Source: Hippophae tibetana (lineage: Eukaryota > Streptophyta > Magnoliopsida > Rosales > Elaeagnaceae). Taken from it: DNA of 64,000 nt. The translations under genes and the position numbers were made by a program. Positions 1 to 12,418 of this stretch are shown one piece after another. The notes below the pieces were generated by a model. That model was not told the DNA's origin. It ran no database searches and saw only the letters and a program-made list of their open reading frames with translations. Position 1 is the first letter of the stretch; each line of letters starts with the position of its first letter. The stretch is taken from assembly GCA_037013495.1 (NCBI GenBank), contig CM072812.1, positions 72,361,340-72,425,339 of the forward strand. The letters run 5' to 3'.

Positions 1-309
1 TATATCTAATACTATCTTTATATGTAACATATTATATTTATCTTTGTCTTTAGATTTAATATGTTATATTTATCTCCAATAATGTTTATATATAACATAT
101 TATATCTCACTCTACTTTCAAATGTAACATGTAACTTTCAATATCATTTTTCCCTTTTTCCGTCTACTATGTCATTTTGGAGGCAAAAAATTACAATTTT
201 GTTCCTAGCTAATATCTAGGGTCTTATAATCATCATTTCTATATTCATTGGCTTTATCGTCATCATTATCTCTTGTTGAATTTGATATCATTCAAAACGT
301 GGCAGTCGT

Positions 310-424
310 GTTTCAAAAATAAAGCTAAAATTATCAATGTTGGAGACAAGTCCATTACTATTTATTGTTTCAAAAATAAAGCTAAAAATATCAATGTTGG
401 AGACAAGTCCATTACTAATTACTC
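310..424. repeat. 57-bp tandem duplication
   Basis: Two adjacent copies of a 57-bp unit (starting near 310 and 367) share the core ataaagctaaaa followed by tatcaatgttggagacaag, with only a few differences. A short open frame runs through both copies, but it has no recognisable domain and I do not call it a gene. Confidence 0.8.
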
Positions 425-659
425 CAAGCACGCTAATAGAGTTGAAAATGGGTTTGCTAAACATGAAATTTGTAGGTTAATTTTAAGTCAAATTATCTAA
501 ATATAATTTCTTGTTTACATAATATGTTTTTGGTTAGTGATTGATTATGGGCGTAATGGCTTCATTGTGTTTTCAGTGGTATGCTTAATTAATTTATTGA
601 AAAAATAGTAAACTTTTTGATGTGAATCTTAATAGCTAATATAGATAACTATACTAATT

Positions 660-1260
660 GATTAAGTTACATCACATCTATTATGTTACATCCATATATA
701 TCATTGTATGTAACATGTTATATTCATAATAATTTCGAAATGTTATATTCATAATAATTTCGAAAACTTATCATATGTAACCTATTATATTCATAATAAT
801 TTGAAAGACTCATCTAACATATTATATCAATATATATCTTTTATATAACTTATAACATTCATTTCCATATACAACATATTATATGTACCTATGTAAGTAA
901 CCTATTATATCGACCATAATTTGGGAGATCCATCGAATGTAATCAGTTATATCAACATATATCTCTTATATAACTTATGACATTTAAATGTGTCACTATA
1001 TGCAACACGTTATATAAATCTTATGTAACATGTTATATCCACAATCAGGAGACCCATTGTATGTAACTTGTTATATAACATATATCTCTTATATAACTTA
1101 TAATATTAATAATTATACATATATTTGTATGTAACCTCTTATATCCATGATTATCCATGATAATTTAAGAGACCTATCAAATATAACTAATTATATAACA
1201 TATATCCCTTATATAACTTATGTCATTCACCAATATCTCTATATACAACATGTTATGGAA
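660..1260. repeat. Degenerate AT-rich tandem repeat, unit about 130 bp
   Basis: About three and a half diverged units carry the succession 'gtaac-tgttatat', 'caacatatatctcttatat', 'aacttatgacatt', 'caacatgttatat'. Shorter relics of the same palindrome-like motif (ATATAACATGTTATAT) are scattered over the flanking sequence from 1 to about 1760. No coding potential was seen in 1-2000. It looks like an old minisatellite downstream of the pectate lyase gene; its origin is not known to me. Confidence 0.6.
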
Positions 1261-2082
1261 CATGTATCATGCATATCAAAATTAATTTTTCTTTGATCTT
1301 AGTTAATTTGATTATAATACATAAACATTTAGTACTTTGGTAATAAAATATAATGTTATTTTGAAATTACAATTTTAATTTTAGTTGGACATGAGAGTTA
1401 AAAGGAAATATAATTATAGAAGAAATTTATGGTTTACAATTTCATAGAAGACACTTCAAGTTTAACATGTTATATCCACCATTGTATAGATATGTACAAT
1501 ATTACATTTATCTTTATTTTTAAATGTATATTACATCTAGTACAATGATCATTTCTTTTAATTTAACATAAGTTTTATCATTTTTCTATGAATGTTATCT
1601 ATACCTTTGTTAAACTATATTAAATGTACTTAATATAATATATTAAGTCTACCTATAACTTTAAATATAATATGATATATCAATATTTATTTTTATATAT
1701 AACATGTTACATCTAACTTTATCCTTATATATAATATGTAAAATAAACAAGATATCCAATAAGATTGATAGAAGTAAAATTAAAAAATAAAATTATTTTG
1801 GCATATTTATTAAGTATTTTAAATTAAAACTATGAATTTAAGGAGGAATCATGGTTAGTTAAGGAAATTTTATAAATTTATTACGAGGTTTAATAATCCA
1901 CTTATCAATAATGTGATTAAATCCTACTATTCTAAATAGTCTTGTCCGTTATGATTTTCGTCCTCCATATCATATACGAAGTGTAATTCTTGTCCGAAAA
2001 TGAATATAAGACCAGAAAAGGGAAGCATTATATTTCCTGCAACTTTCTTAGGGCAGGGGATTTTGAAAACAAAAGCAAATAA

Positions 2083-5000
2083 TCACAACTTGTTCTTTAT
2101 CATAAACTTGATGTCAGGAATAACATAAAATGATAACAAGTAAAACAAAGATAAAAATATTGAGATTAGAGTGAAAATAGTGGAAGGTGAAAGAAATTTG
2201 ACTGGGCTATCAGACATATCATCTGTATAATCAGGACCAGAATCTAATGAGCCTTCATCAGGCCCATTGGCATTTGTGCTCCACATCCCCAAGTTGTTGT
2301 CCCTGATCAATAAAGTTAAATTACTTACAAGAAGATGAATGAAATTGTGGGGCTGTTGGTTCAATAATCAATGTACTTGGAGGATCCGTATATATAGCCA
2401 GCCTAGATCCAACTTAGTGTTTGAAAATTTGGTGCTGTGTCCAAAGGGTAATTAGTAGAAATGTCTGATTGGTTCAGTTGGTCAAGAAGTTGGATAATAA
2501 AGAAAAAGTGAAAAAGTTGAAGAAAAGTCTTAAAAAAGGAAAAGTGGGGGAGCAAAAAAGGAAAAAAACAAAACAAAGAGAATGACATTTCAATAATATC
2601 TTAGTAAAAATATATATATTCAAAGTTATTTTCTTTTAAAAACATATGTTTTATTTACTAATAATGATTAAAAATAAATTTTATATATAAATAAAGATTA
2701 TTTTTTGTAATTATTAAATCATAAAATTACCTGCTACCAACTCCAAGAGGACCAGCATGAAATGTGATCTGATTAATGAGAACAGCGGACTTAGGTTCAA
2801 CACTGTAGGCCTTCTCATACTTAACCTCAGAAGTAGTTCCAGAGGCCACAAAGTATGCTCCATTTATCAATATATCCCCCTCTGATCTCCAATCCCACCC
2901 TTTCCAAGATCCCTCTTCTGTGTCCACTCTCTTCGTTACCTGTCCATTCATACATATACAATACAGATATATCAATACATGTTTGTTGGACTGTATAAAA
3001 GATTCCAGCTGTCTATAGTTTTAGTACTGTATTGTGATAATGCAAATTTTTTAACAGTATTGTATGTATATGTTGAATAAATCAAACTGTATTATTGTAT
3101 ATGTTGAATAAATCAATCTGTATTATGCAAAAAATTTAACTCATGATGATGTGCATCTAACGTATTGGCATATTCATGTGAGTCCCACGTGTGGACCCAT
3201 TAATGAGTCACACATGCAATAATTATGTCCGAAGAGATTCTTGAATAGTATATTTTAGCTTGTATTCGTATGAAAAGAATAGTTAATAATATAGGGCACC
3301 GCTGGTTTTTTAATATATTATTATTATAATTTTATAAAAATATATAACTTAATCTTAAAAACATTTTTTAATCTTAAAAAGAAGGTATATAAGTTTTAAA
3401 TTTTTAAATTTTTAAGAATATAGTATAATTTTTTTGTTATAATTTTAAAAAAATATATACCGTAATCTTAAAAACATATTTTAATCTTAAAAAGAAGGTA
3501 CATAAGTTTTAAATTTTTAAGAATATAGTATAATTTTTTTATTATAATTTTAAAAAAATATATACCTTAATCTTAAAAACATATTTTAATCTTAAAAAGA
3601 AGGTATATAAGTTTTAAATTGTTAAGTATATAAGATTAAAGTAGTATTTCTTTTGTAAAGGTGATGAGATTTCATAATCAAAAGAAACCAAAAAGAGAAG
3701 AAAAATAAGGATAAGATGACAAGTACCTCTTTGGCATTGCGATCAGAAGGAGCAACATAGCGATTACCTTGGCTATTAATAGTGGGATTACCACTACCAC
3801 CAATAGCATACATTTCCCATTGTGTAAAATCGTTATTAACAACATGAATATAGCCTCTTCTACATCTGGGCATTCTCTGAATTAATTTTGGACCAAAATG
3901 ATTAAAAGCTATAGTCACTTGCATTCCTGAGTCAGGCAAGTAATCATCACTATGACCCAATAACATAACCTCATTGTGATGAGAAAAGTAGTTGTTTGAT
4001 ATCGTTATACCGGTTGAACCCATAACAACATCTATTAAACCATCTTTGCAATGAGATAATGAACAGTGATCTATCCATATATCTTTTGAACCAAATATTG
4101 ATATTCCATCTCCATCTGATTTTGTTCTATATCCATAGTGTGTTGGGCTTGAACGCACATTTACATCCCCTAATACAGTTCAAAATTAATCCTCTGTATT
4201 AGATGATGAAATGTTTCAATAATTTCGTGTTATGTGAATCCTGATAATAAATTTTGATTTTTTTTTAAATCACATTATTAGTGCAGCTTCATGTTTAACA
4301 CATTTGAAGTGATGAATATATGTTTTTCTATAACATAAAAATTATAAAAGAGGTTAATAAATGACAGAAGGAACTCACATTTTCAAATTAATATTTTGTG
4401 TATTACGTGACAAAATGTTTAAATAATTTTATGTCACGTTAACTTTGGTAGTGATTTTTATTTCTAGAATGATTTTTAATTAATATATTTTACAATAATT
4501 TTTAATTTTAATTTACATTTTTTAAAAACCACTTCCGAAATGTATTTCATTTCTTTTATACAGTAAATTTATGTTTTTATAAAGTAAAAGTTAAAAAATT
4601 AGTGGAGGTCGAAAAAAACCGATAAAGCATAAAGCATATCAAACGACTTAGAGGTGAATGGTGATTTTAGATTTTTTTTAATCAAAAATATTGATAATTA
4701 ATTTTACAAAAGAATAAAAAATAGCAAGTATTTAATAAAAAATGAAAAATAAAATATCAGAATGAAATTTAATAGTTGGAGACAAAGACAGAGGAAAAGG
4801 AAAAGAGAAAAGAGAAAAAAACACATTGTACCTGATTCATGACAATGGTGGATATGAATGTTGTGAATAATGACATTACTGATAAACTGCAATGTGATAC
4901 AGCCACCACCAATAATATGAACATTAGCTCCCCTACCATCAAGAGTCTTGTAGCTATTAAAAATAAGTTCTTGAGAGAGTTGAATCATCATGTTACTTGG

Positions 5001-5943
5001 GAACACTATCCAAAGTGGTTGGTCCTGTATCACAGCATATCTTAAGGTTCCCGGCTTGGGATTCACCGCGTCGTCGTCAGAATCGTCGGAAACGATGTAG
5101 TACTCGCCGTTCTTGCCACCAACAGCATATTGGCCAAACCCAATTGCACATTCTGCTAGGCGCTGGCGGTTGTTAGGCCAGTCAGCGTCACATTTCCAGC
5201 AGTCATCTATGGGATTTCCTGTTGGGCATGTTGATTGGTCTTTTTGTGATATTTGTAGCATTTCCCTTCTTGTAAATGAAACATTAACTCTCCTTGGAAA
5301 AAAAAGTGTGGTTGAAAAATACGTTATAAAATACAGTTAATACAAAACTTTGAACAAGTCTAAAAAAAAATATGTATAAGAAATTTCTAAATAAGAAAAA
5401 AAATCTAGTGGGTAGAAAATTAAATACTCTAAAAAAACAATAATGTGGGGGGTTCATAATGAGATGGTGAGACGGTTCATGCAAGAGGACATCATAGCAT
5501 TTAAGCATCTCATGCATTAAAATGGAAAAAAAAATGAATGAATAAACTATAAAGGACTAAAGAAAGAGGAAAACAAAAAAGGAGTACGTATCAATAAAAG
5601 ATATGAACAAATATCAGCAAATAATTATTTAAATCTGCAATGTATATGCTTGAGTCCAAAAAAAATCCTACAAGTAAAATCAGATCTGTAAAAAGTAGAG
5701 TTTTGGGTATTACCCATTATGAAAGAAAGAAACAGAGGACTAAAGAACAGACCAAATCAACACATGAACACAAACACACATTCTTGTACAAGTTATGTAC
5801 CTGTGAACTTCTTGAGCGACAAGTTCTGGGCTAGGATGCTGACCAGGAAGGGTAGTGAAGTTGAGTAGTAGTGTTGCTTTAACAAGAGAAGGAAATGAGC
5901 AAAGAAGAGAGACCAACAAGACAATGCAGCTTCTTTGAAGCAT
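2083..5943 (-). CDS. Pectate lyase (polysaccharide lyase family 1), PMR6/PLL13-like, 5 exons
   Basis: Predicted secreted enzyme that cleaves de-esterified pectin in the cell wall by calcium-dependent beta-elimination. Exons, 5' to 3' on the minus strand: 5943-5801, 5292-4832, 4169-3727, 2939-2731, 2302-2083. All introns are GT-AG and the joined frame is 491 codons. Residues 1-23 form a signal peptide ending [17 protein letters not shown] (about 70-83) is the plant-family N-terminal motif. The parallel beta-helix core follows, with [10 protein letters not shown] (219-228), [17 protein letters not shown] (233-249), [12 protein letters not shown] (265-276) and the catalytic-arginine motif QRMPRCR (299-305). 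Glutamate 268 sits where many leaf enzymes have lysine (HHDKVML); as I recall, PMR6- and pollen-type members also have glutamate. The exon-5 tail is acidic (about 432-450) and then strongly hydrophobic (455-481), suggesting a GPI signal or membrane anchor, a feature reported for PMR6; the polar last ten residues are atypical for a GPI signal. Family assignment is very secure; the subgroup is inferred from remembered sequences. No breaks seen. Confidence 0.93.
2303..2730 (-). other. Intron 4 of the pectate lyase gene
   Basis: 428-bp AT-rich intron between exons 4 and 5, with donor AG|GTAATTT and acceptor TTGATCAG|GGAC on the minus strand. No embedded gene was seen; the open frames here are low-complexity. 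Confidence 0.8.
3324..3632. repeat. Three-copy tandem repeat inside intron 3
   Basis: Units begin near 3324, 3437 and 3542 (period about 105-113 bp), each running ttataattttaaaaaaat, atatacc, taatcttaaaaacat, agaaggtatataagtttt. Copies 2 and 3 are nearly identical and copy 1 is more diverged. The array occupies about 40 percent of the 787-bp intron 3 (2940-3726) and stops about 95 bp before exon 3. Confidence 0.85.
4170..4831 (-). other. Intron 2 of the pectate lyase gene
   Basis: 662-bp AT-rich intron, donor TCAG|GTACAA and acceptor TGTATTAG|GGGATG on the minus strand. No repeat or nested gene was recognised. Confidence 0.8.
5293..5800 (-). other. Intron 1 of the pectate lyase gene
   Basis: 508-bp intron with donor CACAG|GTACAT and acceptor CCAAG|GAGAG on the minus strand. 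An acceptor three bases further on would also keep the frame and delete one arginine (Arg-Arg to Arg), so the exact junction needs transcript data. Confidence 0.75.
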
Positions 5944-6780
5944 TTTTCTTCAAGAATAGCTTAGTATCTGATAGCAGAATCTTTAGTAAAAATGAAGTTA
6001 AATATCTTTATTTTTTATTATGAATTTTTTTAAGAAAGATAATTGCAGTGTTTAATTAGAGAATATGCAGTGACAATGGGGATGCAGTGACAATGGGGAT
6101 GCATATTTTAGTGGGGAAGGAGATAATAGAATGGCTTTGCATCTTTTTCTTTATGACTGTATACCAATCACTACCATCTCAGTCTTTGTTTTTATTATCA
6201 TTGTTTTTTTAAACTTTTTTTTTTTTAGCGTTAAAGAAATTTATGAAAGAGATTTAGAGTAGATTGGCTATATGAGAATCGACCTGATCTCGAGGAATAG
6301 TCTCCCTCCAATTAGATTTTCATGATTTCAAGGTGAGAAGATTGAATTACCATATTACCACTTGGATGGTGTGCTATCTGTCTCTCTCTAAAACTTATGT
6401 TGTGATTTGGCATTTTGGGTAAGAAGGTTTGTTATCCCAAGTGACATGGCACAAAGTTATTGGTCCGAAAAGACTATGTTTATCAAACAACGAAGAGAAT
6501 AGAGGTAGGTAAAGCAGTTAGGGATAGTGAGCATACTGCGTAGCATATAACTGGCCAACTAGGCTGCTTGTTTTGAATATTTGCTCCTTTTTCAATCTGC
6601 GGTTCAACCTTTGCAGCATATAACCATGCTACTTTTAATGACTAGTACTTTAATAGAGCATTACAAATTTGGTAATTTTTTTTATTAAATATCATGATAT
6701 ATTTGAAACTTTTAAATATCATATTATAATGATACATTCAAAATTATGAAACATAACATCACTAAAATATATAATAATAA
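5944..6780 (-). promoter_or_regulatory. 5' flank of the pectate lyase gene
   Basis: Non-coding sequence upstream of the start codon should hold the 5' UTR and promoter. A 17-bp unit (atgcagtgacaatgggg) is repeated in tandem at about 6064-6098, roughly 120-155 bp upstream of the start codon. TATA-like AT stretches are too common here to choose one. Nothing coding was seen out to 6780. Confidence 0.4.
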
Positions 6781-7145
6781 AATAACTTAATTGTATTATT
6801 GATCCCAAATTTAATTTAGTTAAATTGACATACATTAGTTTATCAAACTTTTAAAACATATAATTTGACTATCAAATTTTTAAAATTTCACACATATGTA
6901 TCTAAACTTTTATACCATATGATTTAGTTCTCAAATTTTAAAATTTTACACCTATATTCTATACTTTTGGCTCTCAAATATGTATTTTAATAGTTAAGTT
7001 GGGGCTCATATGTGAAATTTTAAAAATTTAGAGACTAAATTGTAAAATTTAAAAATTTAAAAACTTATATGTAAAGTTTGAAAACCTATGTATAAATTTA
7101 GTTAAAGTTTTGGAATCAATGGTACACTTTATCCTAATAAAAATA
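6781..7145. mobile_element. Foldback (inverted-repeat) MITE-like element
   Basis: The left arm (about 6785-6950) and right arm (about 6965-7141) are diverged inverted repeats. For example, attgatcccaaatttaa with taaattgacatacatt on the left matches the reverse complement of the segment around 7090-7125. No protein is encoded. No clean target-site duplication was found, so class and exact ends are uncertain. Confidence 0.4.
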
Positions 7146-7640
7146 ACCACATAATAATATTGAATATGGTCTAATTGTATAACGTTCAACATTAAACGGA
7201 TCTAAATGATTATAGTTTAATTTAAATAACGTTCAATTAGACGACATTTAAGGTTGTCAAGTTTTCCTAATGTGTCAAATCCATGCGAAGATTATCCAAT
7301 TAGAGGCAAGGACGGGATAACAAAATGAAAAATGGAGAACGAAGAATGGGAATCCATATTTTATAATATGAGGGAGTGATGACGAAAATATCCATCATGT
7401 TTCCTGAAACACTATTTTAATAAATATATAAATTCTTTTTGTAGATTTAATTACATTTAAAATCAAATTAATCATAAATAATATATTTTATATTTTATAT
7501 TTCATCTTTAATTTATTTTTTATTCTATTAAAATATCAATAATTTTTATTTTATAAAAATTATGTAAACCATTTTTTTTAAATTCTAAAAATCAAATCTT
7601 ATAATTATTTTATAATTTATTATTATTATTTCAAACTAGT
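7146..7640. other. Non-coding AT-rich spacer
   Basis: No gene, terminal repeat or tandem array was recognised between the foldback element and the first recognisable CACTA coding relic. Confidence 0.5.
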
Positions 7641-7654
7641 TTGTAAGAATAAGT

Positions 7655-8935
7655 GATTTCATGATGTTGACGAGGTTAAGTATCACCTTATTCGTAGTGG
7701 TATTCTTTTGAGTTATCAATGTTGGTATTATCATGGAGAAAATATTGATAATACTCATGGGGAAGAGATAAATAAGAATGTGGGTGGATTATATACATCT
7801 TATCATAATGTATAAACAGAAAATATGTTTCATAGTATTGAAGATGAACTACATGAGAATGATCCTAAAACCTTTAAAAAAAACTTCTAGAAGATGCCGA
7901 AAAACCATTGTATCTAGAATGCAAGAAATAAACTAAAATATCATGATTGGTTCATTTGTACAATGTGAAGGCAAAAAATGGTTTTTCTGACAAGGCATTC
8001 ACAGAATTACTAAATGTACTAATAGATATGTTTCCTTAGGGTATTGAATTGTCATCTTCAATGTATGAAGTGAAGAAATCTCTTAGTCGATTTGGCATGG
8101 AATATCATAAGATTCATGCTTGTCTAAATGATTGCATTCTTTATAGAAAAGAATATGATACATTAGATGATTGTCCGATGTGTAAAGAATTGAGATGGAA
8201 ACATGCTACAAATGAGACAACACCTAAGAAAGGCGTTCTCACAAAGGTTCTTTGGTACTTTCCTCGGATTCCTCATTTTCAAAGGTTGTTCAAAAGTAAA
8301 GAGACAAAAAATGTTGACTTTGTATTCAGATAATCGATGTGATAATGGAGTGCTATGTCATCCTTATGATTCTCCAAATTGAAAAGTAGTAGATAATTTA
8401 TCCCCGTAATCTTTGTCTTGCCATTGATGTTGATGAAATTAATTCACACAATTCCCTTAGTAGTAGATATAGTTATTGGCTAGTAATTATGGTAACATAC
8501 AACCTTCCTCCCTCGTTATGTATGAAAAAAAATTCATGATGTTAACATTATTGATCTCAGGACCGAAACAACCCGGTGTTGATATTGATGTATATTTGTA
8601 GCCTTTGATAGATGATTTAAAGACGTTGTGGAATGATGGTGTAAATGTTTATGATGCATATAAAGAAAAACACTTTAACTTGAGAGGGGTCCTGTTATGG
8701 ACAAATAATGATTTTCCTGCCTATAGGAACTTATGAGGACATGTAACTAAAGGTTATATGGGATGCCCTATATGTAGTGATGACACTTATGCAACTTATC
8801 TTGTTCATGGACGAAAGATGTCTTATAGAAGACATATAATATTTTTGCCATCTGGACACAAGTTTAGATACCAAAAAGAACCATGCGATGGTGAAGAAGA
8901 TCATGATCTTATACCCCAACCTTTGTGAGGTGTTG
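7655..8935 (+). pseudogene. TNP2-like CACTA transposase relic
   Basis: Begins with a transposase-associated domain (VKYHLIRSGILLSYQCWYYH, about 7670-7735), followed by the TNP2 (Transposase_21) core: VLWYFPRIPHFQRLFKS near 8250, SRYSYWLVIMVTYNLPPSLC near 8460-8525, and a zinc-ligand-like CPICSDDTYA near 8765. In life this protein would bind and excise the element. At least five stops or frameshifts break it, for example the stop after VDFVFR at about 8332 and one after AYRNL near 8735. Not functional. Confidence 0.85.
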
Positions 8936-9099
8936 AGATATTAAGGCAATTGAATGGTATGATATTTAAACGATATGGAAAGATGAAAAAAAGAATACTC
9001 ACTAATGGAGGGAAATGAAAGAGATCAACTAATAAAATGGGTAAAAATGAAAATGTTACTGAATCAATAGATCATGATTGTTGGAATAAAAAATTAATA

Positions 9100-10020
9100 T
9101 TTTGAGAATTACCTTATTGGAAAGGCCTACACATTCGTCACATCTTAGATGTTATACACATTGATAAAAAAATGTATGTGAGAGCTTGATTTGTACATTA
9201 CTTAATATACCTAGAAAAACAAAGGATGGAATTAAAGCAAGATTGGATTTAAAGAAACTAAGCATACGACCTGAATTGGCACCAAGGGTAGAAAATGATA
9301 AGAATCGAACATACTTGCCACTAGCATCATATACAATATCAACAAAAGAGAAGTATATGTTTTGTAAATGTTTGGCGGGTGTGAAAGTTCCTGATGTTTA
9401 CTTATCCAACTTAAGAAATTTTGTGTCTATCACTGATAAGAAACTTTATGGATTGAAATCACATGACTGTCATATCTTAATGCAACAGTTATTACCAATT
9501 GCTATTAGATAAATTCTTCCAAAACATGTTCGATTATCAATAATTTATCTTTGTTCATTCTTCAATACAATATGTAAGAAATCTATATCAATTTTCGAGT
9601 TAAACTCTTTACAAAAAGATGTTGTAGAGAATTTGTGTCTAATTGAAAAATATTGTTCTCCCTCTTTCTTTTAGTTATCAAGGTTCAATTGCATAATCTT
9701 ACTTACTTAAGATGGATGTATCCTTTTGAGAGCTACATACAAGTCCTTAAAGGATATGTAAATAATAGAAATCAACCTGAAGGATGCATGGTGTAACGTT
9801 ACATTGTTGAAAAGGCCATTGAGTGTTGTTTTGAATACTTTAGTGGTTGCACTGAAATTGGGAATCCTACGCACAAGTTGTTCTTAGAACATCACATGAT
9901 CCAAGTAGGTAACCCCATGCTTGGTGGAAGTAAGAAATCGTTTATTGATCGTAGTCGATGGAAAAAAGCACACCAAATCATTTTGGTAAATAATAAAGAG
10001 GCACAACCTTACATAGAGTA
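9100..10020 (+). pseudogene. TNP2 C-terminal / DUF4218 relic of CACTA element 1
   Basis: LPYWKGLHIRHILDVIHI near 9110-9165 and an open stretch at 9186-9512 (LLNIPRKTKDGIKARLDLKK, then HDCHILMQQLLPIAIR) are the conserved DUF4218 entry. The remainder, to LVNNKEAQPYIE near 10000, lies in shifting frames. It aligns by eye with 36100-37040 of element 2, which is better preserved. Function of DUF4218 is unknown; it accompanies TNP2 in plant CACTA elements. Confidence 0.8.
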
Positions 10021-10559
10021 AATGATAACATATTCAACCTTTTCATTTAAAATAAAATTATTTTCTATTTAACTATTAATGATATCTAATTGATATATCT
10101 TTAATAACATTACAGAATGAATATAAATTTACTGAAGATCAATCTCGTTATAAAAAAAGGGAGGCAAAACATGGTTGTATGATGAACATAAGCGAGAGCT
10201 TATTAATTGGTTTTGCATCCATGTAAGTGTCACATACAAGAATTCATTAGTACTTCTATGCAATGTTTTAAACATATTTCATGTTTTTGTATACATAGAT
10301 TCGAGTTGAACTTAACAAACCCAATTATAAAATAACATAAAGTTTAGAATGACTTGCACATGGTCCAAAATTTGATGTCAAATCATATTCTAGTTAATGG
10401 ATCGAGGTTTATGACTCAAGCAAGGGACACAAGTTCGAGTAAATCAAAATAGTGGTGTGAAGATGGTTGCACAAATTATGCAATTTGCCAGTTCAAAAGA
10501 TGGTAATCATGTACTTTCTGATAGAACATATTATGGTATAATTTAAGAAATTTGGGAAC

Positions 10560-10970
10560 TCAATTATGAGGTCTTCCATGAAACAGTATTCTTGTGTGAT
10601 TGGGTCAAATTTTTTATCAATATTGGATATAAAATAGACGATTTTGGATTTACCCTTGTAAATTTATCCAAGATAAGTCACACTGATGATATTTTCATGT
10701 TAGCACTTCATGCAAAACAAATATTTTACGTGAGTGGTCAAATTGACACAAGATGGTCTGTTGTGTTAACGCCTTTACAAAAAGAGTTCTACCATTATGA
10801 TGCTTTAGAAGATGATGACATGCTTGATACATTATCCAATATTAATAATTTCTCAAACAAATTGCCTAATGTATGTGATGATCTAATTGTTGATGATGAT
10901 TCTTCGTCATGGACTCAAAGTGATTGTAAAGGAATATATATATATATATATATACTATCAACAACCTAAT
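10560..10970 (+). pseudogene. DUF4216 relic of CACTA element 1
   Basis: An open stretch from 10592 reads CDWVKFF ... FGFTLVNLSKISHTDDIFML, then ALHAKQIFYVSGQIDTRWSV, the typical DUF4216 pattern. The frame runs into an (AT)n microsatellite at 10933-10954. Homologous to 37530-37880 in element 2. Confidence 0.8.
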
Positions 10971-11119
10971 TAAACATAATGTATGTTCTATATTGTCACT
11001 ATTAACTCTTACATGTTTTATGCATTTGGACTCGAGCATCATGGTCGTGTTAGGAGTGGAAGCCAATATGATGGTTATATGGAGTATTTTAACATTCCAA
11101 AACAAAAAAAATCAAGGGG

Positions 11120-11740
11120 GTCAGTAAGGTGAAGTATTATAAAATTGAAGAAGAACTCAGTTCCTTTAAGACCTCAATGTTAAGTGAGATTTTCACTTTA
11201 AAAGAATATCAATCACAACACATGTCAGACAAGGCAGCATACTAGAATCAGGGCATGTCATATTGGCCAAGCATGCAAGCATCCATGTCAATCATGCCAT
11301 CATCCATGCCAAGCATGCCACCCATGCAATCTCATGGTGCCCAACCTATATCCTCTATGGGATATAGTCATCCTATTGATCCTTCCTTTATGCCAGGAAT
11401 GCAGATGCAATCCGGTAGTGGTTCATTTTCTCCAATGCAATTTATGCATTCTTACCATCCATCACATCATGATGAACGTTTTGATGAGAATGTACTTCCA
11501 ATAGCTACCCCACATGAGATTCCTCCTCTATTTGATGAATCATATATGGTAATATTTAAAGTTTATGCAGATAGTCTATTATTTTTATTTTTATTGTATA
11601 TTTTATTTATTATATGTAACGCTTATTTTTATTACAGAATATGAAATGTTTGTTGAAACATCCTTCATTAACGGACTTTGTTGCTATTGGAATGGTACAA
11701 CAATTGAGTGATGATCGAATGATTCATAATCAATATTTGT
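11120..11740 (+). pseudogene. Met/Pro-rich linker segment of CACTA element 1
   Basis: Open from 11255, with repeated SMPSMPPMQS-like motifs, followed by ATPHEIPPLFDESYM and an intron-like AT-rich gap before the next coding patch at 11640. It sits where CACTA proteins have a low-complexity region before the Ulp1 domain. No domain was recognised. Confidence 0.55.
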
Positions 11741-11799
11741 CAAATTATTGACGAATAGTAATTGATCAATCATTGCTCCATGATTTTCCACTACATGTG

Positions 11800-12381
11800 C
11801 CTTCTAATACAACTACAGTCGAAGAAGCGGTTGGACAATATATGACTTGGCCATCGAGTCAAGTTGTGATTAGTTTTGACATTGTACTATTTTTTTTACT
11901 TAAAATAACACTTTTTACTACTATTATATTATTATTCTTTTATTGTTACTAACATATATAATACTTCTTTAGTCTATTATACCATAATTACTAAGTTTAG
12001 CACATTTAAGAGATACAAAAAAAGTATATTGTGGTAAATCTATGTATAGTGGCCAATCATCGCACACTAAGTCATTCAAGAAGAAGCCATGGAAAAGTAT
12101 AGTTATGATTATGCTATAAATTTTAGCATAAATCTTGGCACTTTGATGACTATTGTTGCGAGTGCATTTGGCATAAATGATGGATGAACTGTGCCACTTT
12201 TTATAGAAATTGTTGGTGTAGACATTAGCCAAACCTATATATCGATCGAGTGTAAATTGCAACTATTTGAATATCAAATGATTGATTTAAGTATAATTCA
12301 AGTGTGGACAAGGTGAGTCCTTAATCGTTAAATAAATTTCATTTATGTAGAACATATATAATTATATTTATATTAGCTAAT

Positions 12382-12418
<37 letters not shown>

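Noticed and set aside
273-500. 75-codon open frame
   Set aside because: Created by the 57-bp tandem duplication; no domain, no splice context.
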